Source: NBLH01 sp050296515
Lineage (GTDB): Bacteria; Bacteroidota; Bacteroidia; Bacteroidales; NBLH01
Length of the DNA stretch: 64,000 nt
Reading direction: 5' to 3'
Assembly (NCBI GenBank): GCA_050296515.1
Contig: JBNKRJ010000098.1
Span: 1 to 64,000, forward strand
The notes under the pieces are model-generated. The model was not told the DNA's origin. It searched no databases and saw nothing but the letters and a program-made list of their open reading frames with translations. Below, one piece after another: positions 45,824 to 53,553 of this stretch. Made by a program: the position numbers and the translations under genes. Each line of letters opens with the position of its first letter. The stretch's first letter is position 1.

Positions 45824-46192
45824 CTAAATTCCTTGTGTAGCAATACCTAAAAATGCGAAGATTATTCCAATATAAGCTATTATGAATGAGAAATAAACAA
45901 TAAAGAACATTAAAGTGATGGAGGATAAACAGGTACCTACAATAGCACATGTTCTGCCAGCTTTAAGATTATTATAAGAAGCGAGTGTATAAAGCGAAGG
46001 GTTTTCTTCATAAAGTTTTTTTGCTTTGCCAGATAAAGCCAGGGCCACAATTCCGTTTGCAAGCCCAATTACACCATAGGCACAGCACAAAACGATAGAA
46101 ACAATACCTAGAACCAATACTGCAGTAGAATTAGGCACAGGTATTTGAGCTTGAGATTGGGCAGAAGTATAGGGGCTAGTTTGTTGGTACAT
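45824..46192 (-). CDS. Short two-helix membrane protein (CCC/dispanin-like), paralog 1
   Basis: A 122-residue protein: a polar N-terminus rich in Gln/Ser/Pro, helix 1 (AVLVLGIVSIVLCCAYGVIGLANGIVALALSG), a cytosolic loop (KAKKLYEENPSLYTLASYNNLKAG), and helix 2 (RTCAIVGTCLSS onwards). The loop and the helix 1 Cys pair recall the CD225/dispanin and DUF4190 pattern. It is the third and most divergent of three tandem paralogs. The function is unknown. Confidence 0.82.
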   Translation of the reverse strand: MYQQTSPYTSAQSQAQIPVPNSTAVLVLGIVSIVLCCAYGVIGLANGIVALALSGKAKKLYEENPSLYTLASYNNLKAGRTCAIVGTCLSSITLMFFIVYFSFIIAYIGIIFAFLGIATQGI

Positions 46193-46214
46193 TTCAAAGT
46201 TGGTGTTTTGGTAA

Positions 46215-46248
46215 TTTGACGAAAAGGGAGGCCTCCCTTTTCGTCAAA
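46215..46248 (-). terminator. 34-bp perfect palindrome, terminator of paralog 2
   Basis: Bases 46215-46231 and 46232-46248 are exact reverse complements with no spacer, centred on AGGCCT. It lies 7 bp past the stop of the gene at 46256-46606 and upstream of paralog 1. As RNA it would form a long stem followed by Us. Confidence 0.75.
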
Positions 46249-46255
46249 ACATATT

Positions 46256-46606
46256 TTAAAATTGCTCCCATGGGAAACCACTAGTTATCGCAGTGCCAAT
46301 AATTAAAACATAAATAATGATAAACACTATATAGATACCTGATAAAATTGTACCAATAATAGCACAAATTCTACCAGCTTTTAGATTATTGTACGAAGCC
46401 ATTGTATAGGTATCAGGATCTTCTTCGTAAAGGGCTTTTGCTTTTCCTGCCATAATTAAAGCCACAATACCACTAGCCAGCCCGATTATTCCATAACACC
46501 AGCACAACGCAATTGACACAATGCCTAGAACCAATACAGCCACTGAATTAGGTATACTGATTTGAGTATTAAACGGTTGCTGATTCTGTACAGTTTGATT
46601 CTCCAT
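46256..46606 (-). CDS. Short two-helix membrane protein (CCC/dispanin-like), paralog 2
   Basis: A 116-residue protein. The core reads VAVLVLGIVSIALCWCYGIIGLASG, then MAGKAKALYEEDPDTYTMASYNNLKAGRICAIIGTILS across helix 1, loop and helix 2. It is nearly identical in the core to paralog 3 and closer to it than to paralog 1. It has a short polar N-terminus (MENQTVQNQQPFN). A separate hairpin follows it, so the three genes may be transcribed separately. Confidence 0.84.
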   Translation of the reverse strand: MENQTVQNQQPFNTQISIPNSVAVLVLGIVSIALCWCYGIIGLASGIVALIMAGKAKALYEEDPDTYTMASYNNLKAGRICAIIGTILSGIYIVFIIIYVLIIGTAITSGFPWEQF

Positions 46607-46735
46607 AATTAATTTTTTAATGATTTTTGTTAATTGTAAATTAAAAGGGCATTAATTCTTTTTAGTTAATACCTTGGACAAATATAGAAAAAATGCTCAT
46701 GAAAACTTAAGGTAAGCTGGTGTTGGTGCATAAAA

Positions 46736-46760
46736 AAAGGAGCAAATACAATGCTCCTTT
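46736..46760 (-). terminator. Terminator after paralog 3
   Basis: The 9-bp stem AAAGGAGCA / TGCTCCTTT (46736-46744 with 46752-46760) ends in T residues on the minus strand, 20 bp past the stop at 46781. Confidence 0.85.
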
Positions 46761-46780
46761 CTTATTATGCTCTAAAAATC

Positions 46781-47125
46781 CTACAACCGATCCCAAGGAA
46801 GTTGAGTTAAAGCAGCTCCATAAAGCGCAATAATAACAATGATATACACAATATAGAGTGTAGACAAAATTGTACCAATAATAGCACAAATTCTACCAGC
46901 TTTTACGTTTTTAAAAGACGAAAGAGTATATCCATCAGGATTAGATTCGTACAAAGCTTTTGCTTTGCCAGCCATAACCAGTGCAATAATACCTGATGCA
47001 ATACCAATAATACCATAACACCAGCACAACGCAATTGATACGATACCTAAAACAAGAATAGCTGTTGCGTTTGGTAAATTTACTTGCCCACCTTGCGGAT
47101 TTTGTACAGTTTGATTTTCTTCCAT
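46781..47125 (-). CDS. Short two-helix membrane protein (CCC/dispanin-like), paralog 3
   Basis: A 114-residue protein. Core: ATAILVLGIVSIALCWCYGIIGIASGIIALVMAGKAKALYESNPDGYTLSSFKNVKAGRICAIIGTILS in sequence across the two helices. The start is MEENQTVQNPQGG. It lies 10 bp after the DUF2752 gene, so these two are cotranscribed. The pairing of DUF2752 with such two-helix proteins suggests a common membrane role that remains unknown. Confidence 0.84.
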   Translation of the reverse strand: MEENQTVQNPQGGQVNLPNATAILVLGIVSIALCWCYGIIGIASGIIALVMAGKAKALYESNPDGYTLSSFKNVKAGRICAIIGTILSTLYIVYIIVIIALYGAALTQLPWDRL

Positions 47126-47135
47126 AGTAATGATT

Positions 47136-47444
47136 TTAATGAATTCCTAAATAGATTTGCTTAAAAATATAGTTAATAACAATAATTGATACAGTAAATA
47201 TAAAAAAATATTTTAGATAAACCCCGCCTTTTTCAAATTTAAAGATAAGATGAAGAATCAAAAATAAAAACATCAGAATGGTTGGAAGTAGGGCAGGATA
47301 GAGTTTGAGGCTTTCAATAAAATTGCCTTTAAGTAATTCTACGAATGATCGTTGCATACCACACCCCGGGCATTCTATCCCAAAATACTTTTTATAGAAG
47401 CATGCCCCCATGTTTCTTTCTAACCAAGCAATAATTGAATCCAT
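47136..47444 (-). CDS. DUF2752 membrane protein
   Basis: A 102-residue protein. The DUF2752 signature is present as FGIECPGCGMQRSFVELLKGNF near residues 22-43, followed by two membrane helices (about 50-68 and 78-97). The CPGCGMQR motif has two Cys that could bind metal or form a disulfide. The function is unknown. It is the first gene ahead of the two-helix paralog 3. Confidence 0.88.
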   Translation of the reverse strand: MDSIIAWLERNMGACFYKKYFGIECPGCGMQRSFVELLKGNFIESLKLYPALLPTILMFLFLILHLIFKFEKGGVYLKYFFIFTVSIIVINYIFKQIYLGIH

Positions 47445-47572
47445 AAGAATATTTTAAACACAAATGTAAAAAAAACAAGGTTTCTTAAATGTGAATTTAT
47501 TAACAGTCAGGTGTTAATAAAGGTTGTCAATTGAGGCGTAATAGCTATAGAAAATTGGACATATAAAAAAAA

Positions 47573-47590
47573 CCGCCATTTTAGTGGCGG
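47573..47590 (-). terminator. Probable terminator of the actin-like gene
   Basis: The stem CCGCCA / TGGCGG (47573-47578 with 47585-47590) has a 6-nt loop, then eight T residues on the minus strand. It is 79 bp past the stop at 47669. Confidence 0.75.
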
Positions 47591-47668
47591 CTGTCGAATT
47601 GAATTACAAAACAAAGCCCAATTTTTATCAGAGTGTCAGAGTTTTATCATTATATTGCATTGGCAATG

Positions 47669-49327
47669 CTACGAAAAATCGGGCTCATAATCATCAAAAC
47701 TGCCTTTTGACTCAACCTTATCATCTGTATCTTCATCCTCCTCATCTTGTTCAACTTTATCTACTTGTTTTGTTTTATGAAGATCCGGATTTAATTCTTT
47801 GTATAAGATTTCTTTTTCTTCTTCAGATAACTCAGCAAGCTTTTTTTCATAATCACTTTCTTCATCAATATCCTCTTCTTTTGTTTCTTCTTTTACAAGT
47901 CCTTCAAAATCTTCCCCCTTTGGTTTTCCCGCTGTTTTTACAATCTCATCAACTACCTCAATTACTTTTTCAGCTATAACTTCCTCGTTTTTAATTTCCT
48001 TAGCAGGTTTGACTTCTTCTTTAATATCTTCTTTTTTTTCTTCAACCCTTTTTAGAATCTGTTCTGCAACATTAAGTTCGTCTTTTACTTCCTCCTTAAT
48101 TTCTTCAACTTTCTCATCCTTAGTCTCAGTAATTACTTCGGGTTCCTCTTTTTCTATTTTTTCAATTATTTCAGACTCTTCTTTTTCTTCTATTTTAGGT
48201 TCTTCTTTTATTTCGATCTTTTCTTCAATAATAGGCTCCTCTTTTTTTTCAATCTTGGGAACTTCTATTTTTTCTTCTTTTTCTATAGGTGTATCAATTA
48301 AACTTTCACTTTTGTATTGTGTTAAAACGGTATTTGCATTACCTACATCCAAACCTATCGCTGTAGATTTATCTCCGCCTGTTAACATAATAGAATTTAA
48401 GCTATAACCTTCACTTGTTAAAGTAAGTGGGTTTTTAACCACCTCAACAGTAGCAATTTGGTTAAATTCTTTTTCGAATTGCTCAATTAATTCAGGGAAT
48501 AATGCACCTCCACCTGTTAAATAGATTTTATCAGCACGTTCAAAATCTGTGTCGCTGAATGATCTGCGTAAACCAGTAGATATGATGTCTTTATAATATC
48601 TTTCAAGAATTCTTTTTCTTAGATCTACAATATTTACTTTTTGGCGATCAAGAATTATGTAATCGTTTCTAAAAGAAACATCCAACTGTTTTTCTGTTTT
48701 TAAACCCAGGTAGTATTTAGTAGCCAATGAACGCATGAATAAATCAACAGCATATTGCATTCCATTGATACTTAGTGCAGTTCTGTGAACAATACCGTTT
48801 TCGGTACTTAAAACGGCTTCGCAAGTACCATATCCAAGGCTGACAACAAAAAAGTTGCCTTCTGCCTGTGCTTCACCAACCCTAAGGGCGATAATATTAC
48901 CTATCATTTCAGGTAAAATCTCAACCTGGCTAATGTTTGCCCTAATACTGGTTTTTTCTTTATTGGTATAAGTTCCAGGATTATATTCAATTGAATCAAG
49001 GTTTTCAATCATATTTTTTGCAATATCCTTGTAAACCTGATAGGTTGAAAACGGAAAACCTGTTGTAATAGCTAAAGGCCTGTTATTATTATGGTTTGCC
49101 AATAAAATACCAGCTTTCAAAAATAGCTGATAATCAATTTCATGTGGTGAGCTATTCACTAATCTGTTTGGTGAAATACCTTCAGTAAGAGCCAGGTTAC
49201 CAATAAGATAAGCTTGTTCCTTCTCATCGTACATTTGCAGACCATTTATCAGGTCTTTTGAAACATAGTTTAAATTAGTACCTATGGCTTCGTAAACACT
49301 CGGAAAACTGTAACTCTGCTTTTTCAT
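47669..49327 (-). CDS. Circularly permuted ParM/actin-like protein with acidic tail
   Basis: A 552-residue protein. Residues 1-340 are an actin-type ATPase: SFPSVYEAIG at 7-16, TTGFPFSTYQ at 88-97, a phosphate-2-like strand pair VVSLGYGTCEAVL at 161-173, and the adenosine motif YLTGGGALFPEL at 269-280. The phosphate-1 motif TAIGLDVGNANTVL, normally the first strand of ParM and Alp proteins, lies at 322-335, after the adenosine motif. An in-frame stop at 49364-49366 shows that no N-terminal copy is missing. The usual phosphate-2 Asp appears as Ser163. Residues about 345-552 are a Glu/Lys-rich, mostly helical tail. No ParR-like partner or centromere-like repeat was seen nearby. Confidence 0.85.
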   Translation of the reverse strand: MKKQSYSFPSVYEAIGTNLNYVSKDLINGLQMYDEKEQAYLIGNLALTEGISPNRLVNSSPHEIDYQLFLKAGILLANHNNNRPLAITTGFPFSTYQVYKDIAKNMIENLDSIEYNPGTYTNKEKTSIRANISQVEILPEMIGNIIALRVGEAQAEGNFFVVSLGYGTCEAVLSTENGIVHRTALSINGMQYAVDLFMRSLATKYYLGLKTEKQLDVSFRNDYIILDRQKVNIVDLRKRILERYYKDIISTGLRRSFSDTDFERADKIYLTGGGALFPELIEQFEKEFNQIATVEVVKNPLTLTSEGYSLNSIMLTGGDKSTAIGLDVGNANTVLTQYKSESLIDTPIEKEEKIEVPKIEKKEEPIIEEKIEIKEEPKIEEKEESEIIEKIEKEEPEVITETKDEKVEEIKEEVKDELNVAEQILKRVEEKKEDIKEEVKPAKEIKNEEVIAEKVIEVVDEIVKTAGKPKGEDFEGLVKEETKEEDIDEESDYEKKLAELSEEEKEILYKELNPDLHKTKQVDKVEQDEEDEDTDDKVESKGSFDDYEPDFS

Positions 49328-49603
49328 TCGACTATAATTTTTGATTTTAATCCAGTTTTGTAATCATATTTAACAACCTGATATTAATAAATTTAACAGC
49401 TTGTTTCCATTTAGTTCCTATTTACATTATTATTTACATTTTGTATGCAATCAAATACTGTACCATAAATTTTGCCTGAACAAACTGAAGGAAACTAGTC
49501 GAGATTTAAAGTAGAGTTCTGTTTTGGTATAAGTTTAAGGTAAAGATTACCAAAGTTCAATATTAAAAGCAATCCTCATAAATCAAACGCTTATTGTTAG
49601 AAA

Positions 49604-50404
49604 CTATAAAATAGATGAAATTGGCCCATTGCTATTTATCCATTTTTCAACTTCTTTTATTGGGATATCAATTGCTATATAGCCTGAAGAATAGGGGGCA
49701 ATTTCGTAAGGATTGTATAAGAAGTAGAAGTTTTTGTTATCAAAGTAGAAGTTTTCATTTAGGGTTGGTTCTGCATCTTCGAAAATGAAAAAATCATCTT
49801 CCATTTTTTTTTCATCGCATCTTGATTTAATTATTTGGTTTACCTTAAGATCTGAACCTTGCATGAATACATCCTTTAAATGAAAAATTTCGCCGGTTTT
49901 CATATTAAAATGGAGATATGTTTTGTTGCCCAGTCCGTGAGCACCCCCATTATAAACATAAGTCTCTAACTCAACAACCAATAAGCTGTTTTCGTTGTAG
50001 ACAATGCTGGTGTTTTTAATTAACTCATAATTAAGCATGTAGTTCATTTCACCATATTCTTTTTTTAGTTCTATAGCTTCTGAACGATAAGATCTTGTTA
50101 AATCAATAATCATTGATTTGAAATTAGCAAAGGGATCTGAAGAGCAGTCTTTTTTTTCAATATCAAAAAATTGTTTGTTCAGCTCTTTTTTTACTTTTTC
50201 GAGGGCTGATTTATTAATATAATTAGTTAGTTCAGTGAAATTCAACTCAACATGATAATTTATGCTGTCGGGATCACTATCTGTGAGTGGGATTTTTTCT
50301 TCCAGCTTAATTAACTTGTAATCCACCAAATGTTTCTTTTTTGCAACACACGAAACAAAGACTGCTATACCAACAACAAATGCAACAATTATCTTTTTCA
50401 CCAA
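49604..50404 (-). CDS. DUF3298-type lipoprotein
   Basis: A 266-residue protein. Signal segment IIVAFVVGIAVFVSCVAKKK holds a VSC lipobox. The second half matches the DUF3298/DUF4163 pattern seen in RsiV-like proteins: TSIVYNENSLLVVELETYVYNGGAHGLGNKTYLHFNMKTGE is present in parts, then LKDVFMQGSDLKVN and FYFLYNPYEIAPYSSGYIAIDIP. RsiV relatives bind lysozyme; here a general envelope role is all that can be said. It is flanked by terminator-like hairpins and probably transcribed alone. Confidence 0.86.
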   Translation of the reverse strand: MVKKIIVAFVVGIAVFVSCVAKKKHLVDYKLIKLEEKIPLTDSDPDSINYHVELNFTELTNYINKSALEKVKKELNKQFFDIEKKDCSSDPFANFKSMIIDLTRSYRSEAIELKKEYGEMNYMLNYELIKNTSIVYNENSLLVVELETYVYNGGAHGLGNKTYLHFNMKTGEIFHLKDVFMQGSDLKVNQIIKSRCDEKKMEDDFFIFEDAEPTLNENFYFDNKNFYFLYNPYEIAPYSSGYIAIDIPIKEVEKWINSNGPISSIL

Positions 50405-50448
50405 CTTGAACTTTAAACTTTGAAATTTATCTTATTTGAACAAAAACA

Positions 50449-50474
50449 AAAAACAGTCATGATTGACTGTTTTT
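50449..50474. terminator. Hairpin upstream of the DUF3298 gene
   Basis: The 11-bp stem AAAAACAGTCA / TGACTGTTTTT (50449-50459 with 50464-50474) has a 4-nt loop. It looks like an intrinsic terminator on either strand and sits 45 bp before the DUF3298 start, so it may insulate or attenuate that gene. Confidence 0.65.
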
Positions 50475-50548
50475 GTTTGCCTAATGGCAGGAATTGCAAA
50501 GATAATGCAAAGTTTTTTGAAAATGCCAGCTTTTTTCACTAAAAAAAA

Positions 50549-50572
50549 GAAGTTGCTTTTTTTAGCAACTTC
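50549..50572 (-). terminator. Terminator of the 50617 gene
   Basis: The 9-bp stem GAAGTTGCT / AGCAACTTC (50549-50557 with 50564-50572) is followed by eight T residues on the minus strand. Confidence 0.85.
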
Positions 50573-50616
50573 AAAATCTATAAGTACTATTTATTAACCA
50601 GGTTATTTACTAAACG

Positions 50617-51342
50617 CTATTCAGATTCTGCATCATTATTTCCCCGACTATTTCTTGATCTGATAACAGTGTTTGTTTTGTCGATATGTTGTTTTATTTC
50701 TGAGCATAAGTTTTTTAGTTCTGCAGATTGGTCAATGCCTATAATCGCATTTAAATAATTGACAAGCTGGTCAAGTGCAAGTTTTGTTGGTTTTTTGGTT
50801 TCTATAACATTGTCAATTTCTACTTTTTCACTATCACTTTTGGAGCGGCTCTGTAAACTATCTAGGAACTTTTGGTTACTGGCAATCATTGAATTAAATA
50901 GCTCTGGAAGCTCTGTTCCTTTCATTGTTTCTTCATTAGAAGGAAGGTTCAATTCTTCAAATAAAGACTTCATTTTTGCGGTCTGTTCCTTATGAGGCAA
51001 ACTATATAAAGTGGTTCCGTGCCGTTCAATAATTTCATAAATTTTAAGACCTTTTTTTGCTAATTTCTCATCAGGACGATATTTTAAACTCAAGCACTCA
51101 AACTTAAAAGCTTTAAAATCATTATCGCGGGCTTCTTCGTTATCCCATACAGTAATGGTTTCATCACTTTTTCTTTTGCGGTTTTGCGCAAGGGATAATT
51201 TGTTTACATTCTTTTCTAAGTCGCCATTTAAATCTGAAAGTTTTTGGTCGGTGTAAGCAGATTTTTTAATAACATCAACTACAATGGTAGATGTACCAAC
51301 AACTTCATCAGTTTTAGCACGAGATAAAAGTGGATTAATCAT
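50617..51342 (-). CDS. Helical cytosolic protein, possibly DUF6261-like
   Basis: A 241-residue protein with no signal peptide or membrane helix. It is rich in Lys, Glu, Ser and Asn and predicted mostly helical (TDQKLSDLNGDLEKNVNKLSLAQNRKRKSDET, KLALDQLVNYLNAIIGIDQSAELKNLCSEIKQHIDKTN in parts). A middle block (FKFECLSLKYRPDEKLAKKGLKIYEII) resembles a Bacteroidetes DUF I recall as DUF6261, without certainty. It has its own terminator. The function is unknown. Confidence 0.78.
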   Translation of the reverse strand: MINPLLSRAKTDEVVGTSTIVVDVIKKSAYTDQKLSDLNGDLEKNVNKLSLAQNRKRKSDETITVWDNEEARDNDFKAFKFECLSLKYRPDEKLAKKGLKIYEIIERHGTTLYSLPHKEQTAKMKSLFEELNLPSNEETMKGTELPELFNSMIASNQKFLDSLQSRSKSDSEKVEIDNVIETKKPTKLALDQLVNYLNAIIGIDQSAELKNLCSEIKQHIDKTNTVIRSRNSRGNNDAESE

Positions 51343-51842
51343 AGATTAAAATTTTTAGTTTATAATTATTAATGATAAAGTAACGCAACTCAAATATAGG
51401 TTATTTTGTAAAAGGATATTTTTCGTCGTGTTTTCCGAAAAATTTGATAACATTTGATTTTAGCACTGTTCGTAGCGGTAATTTTTTTGGTAAATTAGTT
51501 GATACTACAAAAGTCTTGCTTATACCTTTTTGAATTAAAATGCTATTGCAAAACTATTCCTTAAACTAGATTCATTAAATATTCAATAGTAAATTAGTTC
51601 ACATCGCCTTTTTTAATAAAGATGCAGTTGCAAATAGGTTCCCTAAGTCCTTTTTGGATAAAAATGCAGCTACGAAAATACTTCCAATAATGTTTTAACC
51701 ATAAATGCTATTACAAAATTGTTGCTGACAATATTTCTAGTACAAATGCAGCCGCAAATATTATTTGATACCTTTTGGGAAAAGTCTGTAGTTTAGAAGC
51801 TGATGCTGAGAGTCCATCAAGCTAGTTTCACTGATAAAGTTA
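51343..51842. other. 500-bp non-coding region holding a tandem array
   Basis: It lies between the start of the 50617 gene and the end of the 51843 gene, both on the minus strand. Most of it is the degenerate 41-nt array at 51499-51790. The first 150 bp must carry the promoter of the 50617 gene. No coding region is supported. Confidence 0.6.
51499..51790. repeat. Degenerate tandem array, about seven units of 41 nt
   Basis: A core like ATGCAGYTGCAAA recurs with anchors at 51540, 51622, 51664, 51705 and 51746, and in weaker form at about 51502 and 51581 (ATTCAATAGTAAA). Spacings are 38, 41, 41, 42, 41 and 41. Between cores, CCTTTTTGGATAAAA-like segments recur. The period is not a multiple of three, so it does not encode a repeated peptide. 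Copies are too divergent for a CRISPR array. Confidence 0.7.
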
Positions 51843-52742
51843 TTATTCAGTGTATGTAATATTTACTTTGAGTTTTTTATTCTTAATTTTATCAATAACA
51901 ATTCCAGAATACTTTCCACGTCTTTGCCCGTCTTTCCCCTTCCAATTCACATATGTATTAATTATATCTAAAACCATTTTACCTCTTCGGGGTTCGATGA
52001 AGGCTTTAGCATACGAAACTGGATAAAATTCCTGGTTTGTTTTAGTCATTATAAAATTTGCTAACTTTTGCAAAGATTCGTCATCGTTTAACTGAAGACT
52101 TTTGTTTTGAATAACTACCAGGCTGCTATACTCGAAATCCAGATATTTATAGTTTATTTCTATACCGAGGTTAACCATGTCTTCCTCTGAATTAACCAGA
52201 ACATAATCATCTATTTCATCAATATTATAAACTTTAATCGCTTCAGCAAAAGAATTCTCCATATTTTCCTTTTTTTTAAAACCTAGTAATTCATAATAAG
52301 GTTTAATTGATAGCCGGAATGCTGAATCCCTGAAAAATTTAATTTCACTGCCAGAAACCTTGTATTTGTTACATTTAAGCAAACTGTCCATGAAAATATC
52401 AGATGAGTATTTGAAACCCGATCTGGTTGTAGTGTAGCAAGCTACTAATGTTGTCCTACAATTTTTAAATTCAACTTTATTTGAATCTAATAAATAAATT
52501 TTACCCCCAATAGAATTCCCTAGATGAGTAGAGAAATTGTTTAATGTATCGAATTTAATTATCATTGAAGCCAAACGGGTCTTAATATCTTCATGGGGTT
52601 TTACAAAACCAGATAATCCATAAAACCCCTCGATTCTCATACTGTTTTCGGTATTTAAAATATCCAAATCAGTCTCCTTTTGGCTGAAAATTTTATTTGT
52701 AATTGTAACGAATAGACAAATAAAGTATAATGTGTATTTCAT
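51843..52742 (-). CDS. Secreted protein, unknown function
   Basis: About 299 residues from the ATG at 52742 (an ATG four codons upstream is possible). The signal peptide is YTLYFICLFVTITNKIFSQ. The mature part has several Lys/Tyr-rich stretches, two Cys in the first half, and a C-terminal region with IEPRRGKMVLDIINTYVNWKGKDG. No known motif, lipobox or sorting domain was recognised. It follows the truncated membrane gene by 32 bp on the same strand. Confidence 0.72.
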   Translation of the reverse strand: MKYTLYFICLFVTITNKIFSQKETDLDILNTENSMRIEGFYGLSGFVKPHEDIKTRLASMIIKFDTLNNFSTHLGNSIGGKIYLLDSNKVEFKNCRTTLVACYTTTRSGFKYSSDIFMDSLLKCNKYKVSGSEIKFFRDSAFRLSIKPYYELLGFKKKENMENSFAEAIKVYNIDEIDDYVLVNSEEDMVNLGIEINYKYLDFEYSSLVVIQNKSLQLNDDESLQKLANFIMTKTNQEFYPVSYAKAFIEPRRGKMVLDIINTYVNWKGKDGQRRGKYSGIVIDKIKNKKLKVNITYTE

Positions 52743-52774
52743 TTTTATTGACATATTTTTGTTCGTTTAAGCAT

Positions 52775-53404
52775 TTAATCCATTGTCGGTTTATGTTTTT
52801 CACTAAAGTAATAATATAGCAAAAATGGCACACAGAAAATGAAATAGGAGATATCTGCTTTGCTGTTAATATAAGCCTCTTCAAATCCATAATTTATTAA
52901 GTAATATATGAAGTAAACCGCTATTGACAAAAACATTGAAATACCTCCCCAAAAGATACTATCATGTTTCGATTTTGAAATTAACGAAAATACCAAGGCA
53001 AGTATAATAAAACCAATTATATAGATCTTTGGAATAAAAAAGGAAGATTGAACATAAAAGGGATTCATCATAAAAAAATCGTCCTGGAAAAATAATACAA
53101 GTGGTAAAAAGCTGACAATAAATGAAGTAAAACCGACAACTACATAACCAAGCAACATTTTAATTGATATTTCTTTTCTTATGGCAATGCCAACAAAAAA
53201 AACAATGTATGGTATAATAAAAAAACTCCTGGTTGAAAGTAACAAACCGGCAATGACAGCATTAAAATAAAAACAGATCTTTTGTTTTTTCCCCAGTTTA
53301 ATAAAGTTGCCCAATACCAGTAAAACCAGGACAGAATTAAAAAAAATGTTGCTCCTGGTAACAATTTCCCATAAGCAAAAGACTGAACTTACTAAAATAA
53401 TAAG
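52775..53404 (-). pseudogene. 5'-truncated polytopic membrane protein, glycosyltransferase-like
   Basis: The frame from 53314 starts only at a TTG. It stays open upstream to a stop at 53405-53407 with convincing protein sequence (SVFCLWEIVTRSNIFFNS, then VLVLLV) that has no start codon. The remaining about 210 residues hold five or six membrane helices (LLLSTRSFFIIPYIVFFVGI, MLLGYVVVGFTSFIVSFLPL and others) in the style of the C-terminal half of large membrane mannosyltransferases. The N-terminal half is absent and a promoter reading the other way starts about 20 bp beyond the break. Probably non-functional. Confidence 0.65.
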
Positions 53405-53423
53405 TTAGAATACAATTTTTAGT

Positions 53424-53453
53424 TTGCATAGATAAAAACAAAGTATATATTTG
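53424..53453 (+). promoter_or_regulatory. Promoter of the secreted-protein module
   Basis: TTG at 53424-53426 and TATATTTG at 53446-53453 are 19 bp apart, a good match to the phylum consensus. It would give a leader of about 95 nt before the ATG at 53554. Confidence 0.7.
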
Positions 53454-53553
53454 CCGTGACCAATCTCCATGTTTGAAATTAGGGAATTGCTTGTATAGCA
53501 AGCAATTTTGAATATAAGTTAAATTAATTACTAATTTTTAAACTAAATTTGTT

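Noticed and set aside
47584..47979. Open frame on the plus strand rich in Leu, His and Gln
   Set aside because: It is antisense to the Glu/Lys-rich tail of the actin-like gene; composition bias alone keeps the frame open.
48009..48407. 132-codon Ser/Phe-rich frame on the plus strand
   Set aside because: It is also antisense to the acidic tail; the Ser/Phe/Ile repeats mirror Glu/Lys codons.
51499..51790. CRISPR array
   Set aside because: The units are direct repeats of about 41 nt throughout with no constant-repeat/variable-spacer pattern, and no cas gene is present.
53179..53364. 61-codon hydrophobic frame on the minus strand
   Set aside because: It overlaps the truncated membrane gene in another frame; hydrophobic codons shifted by one remain hydrophobic. 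The other frame continues with protein-like sequence beyond it.
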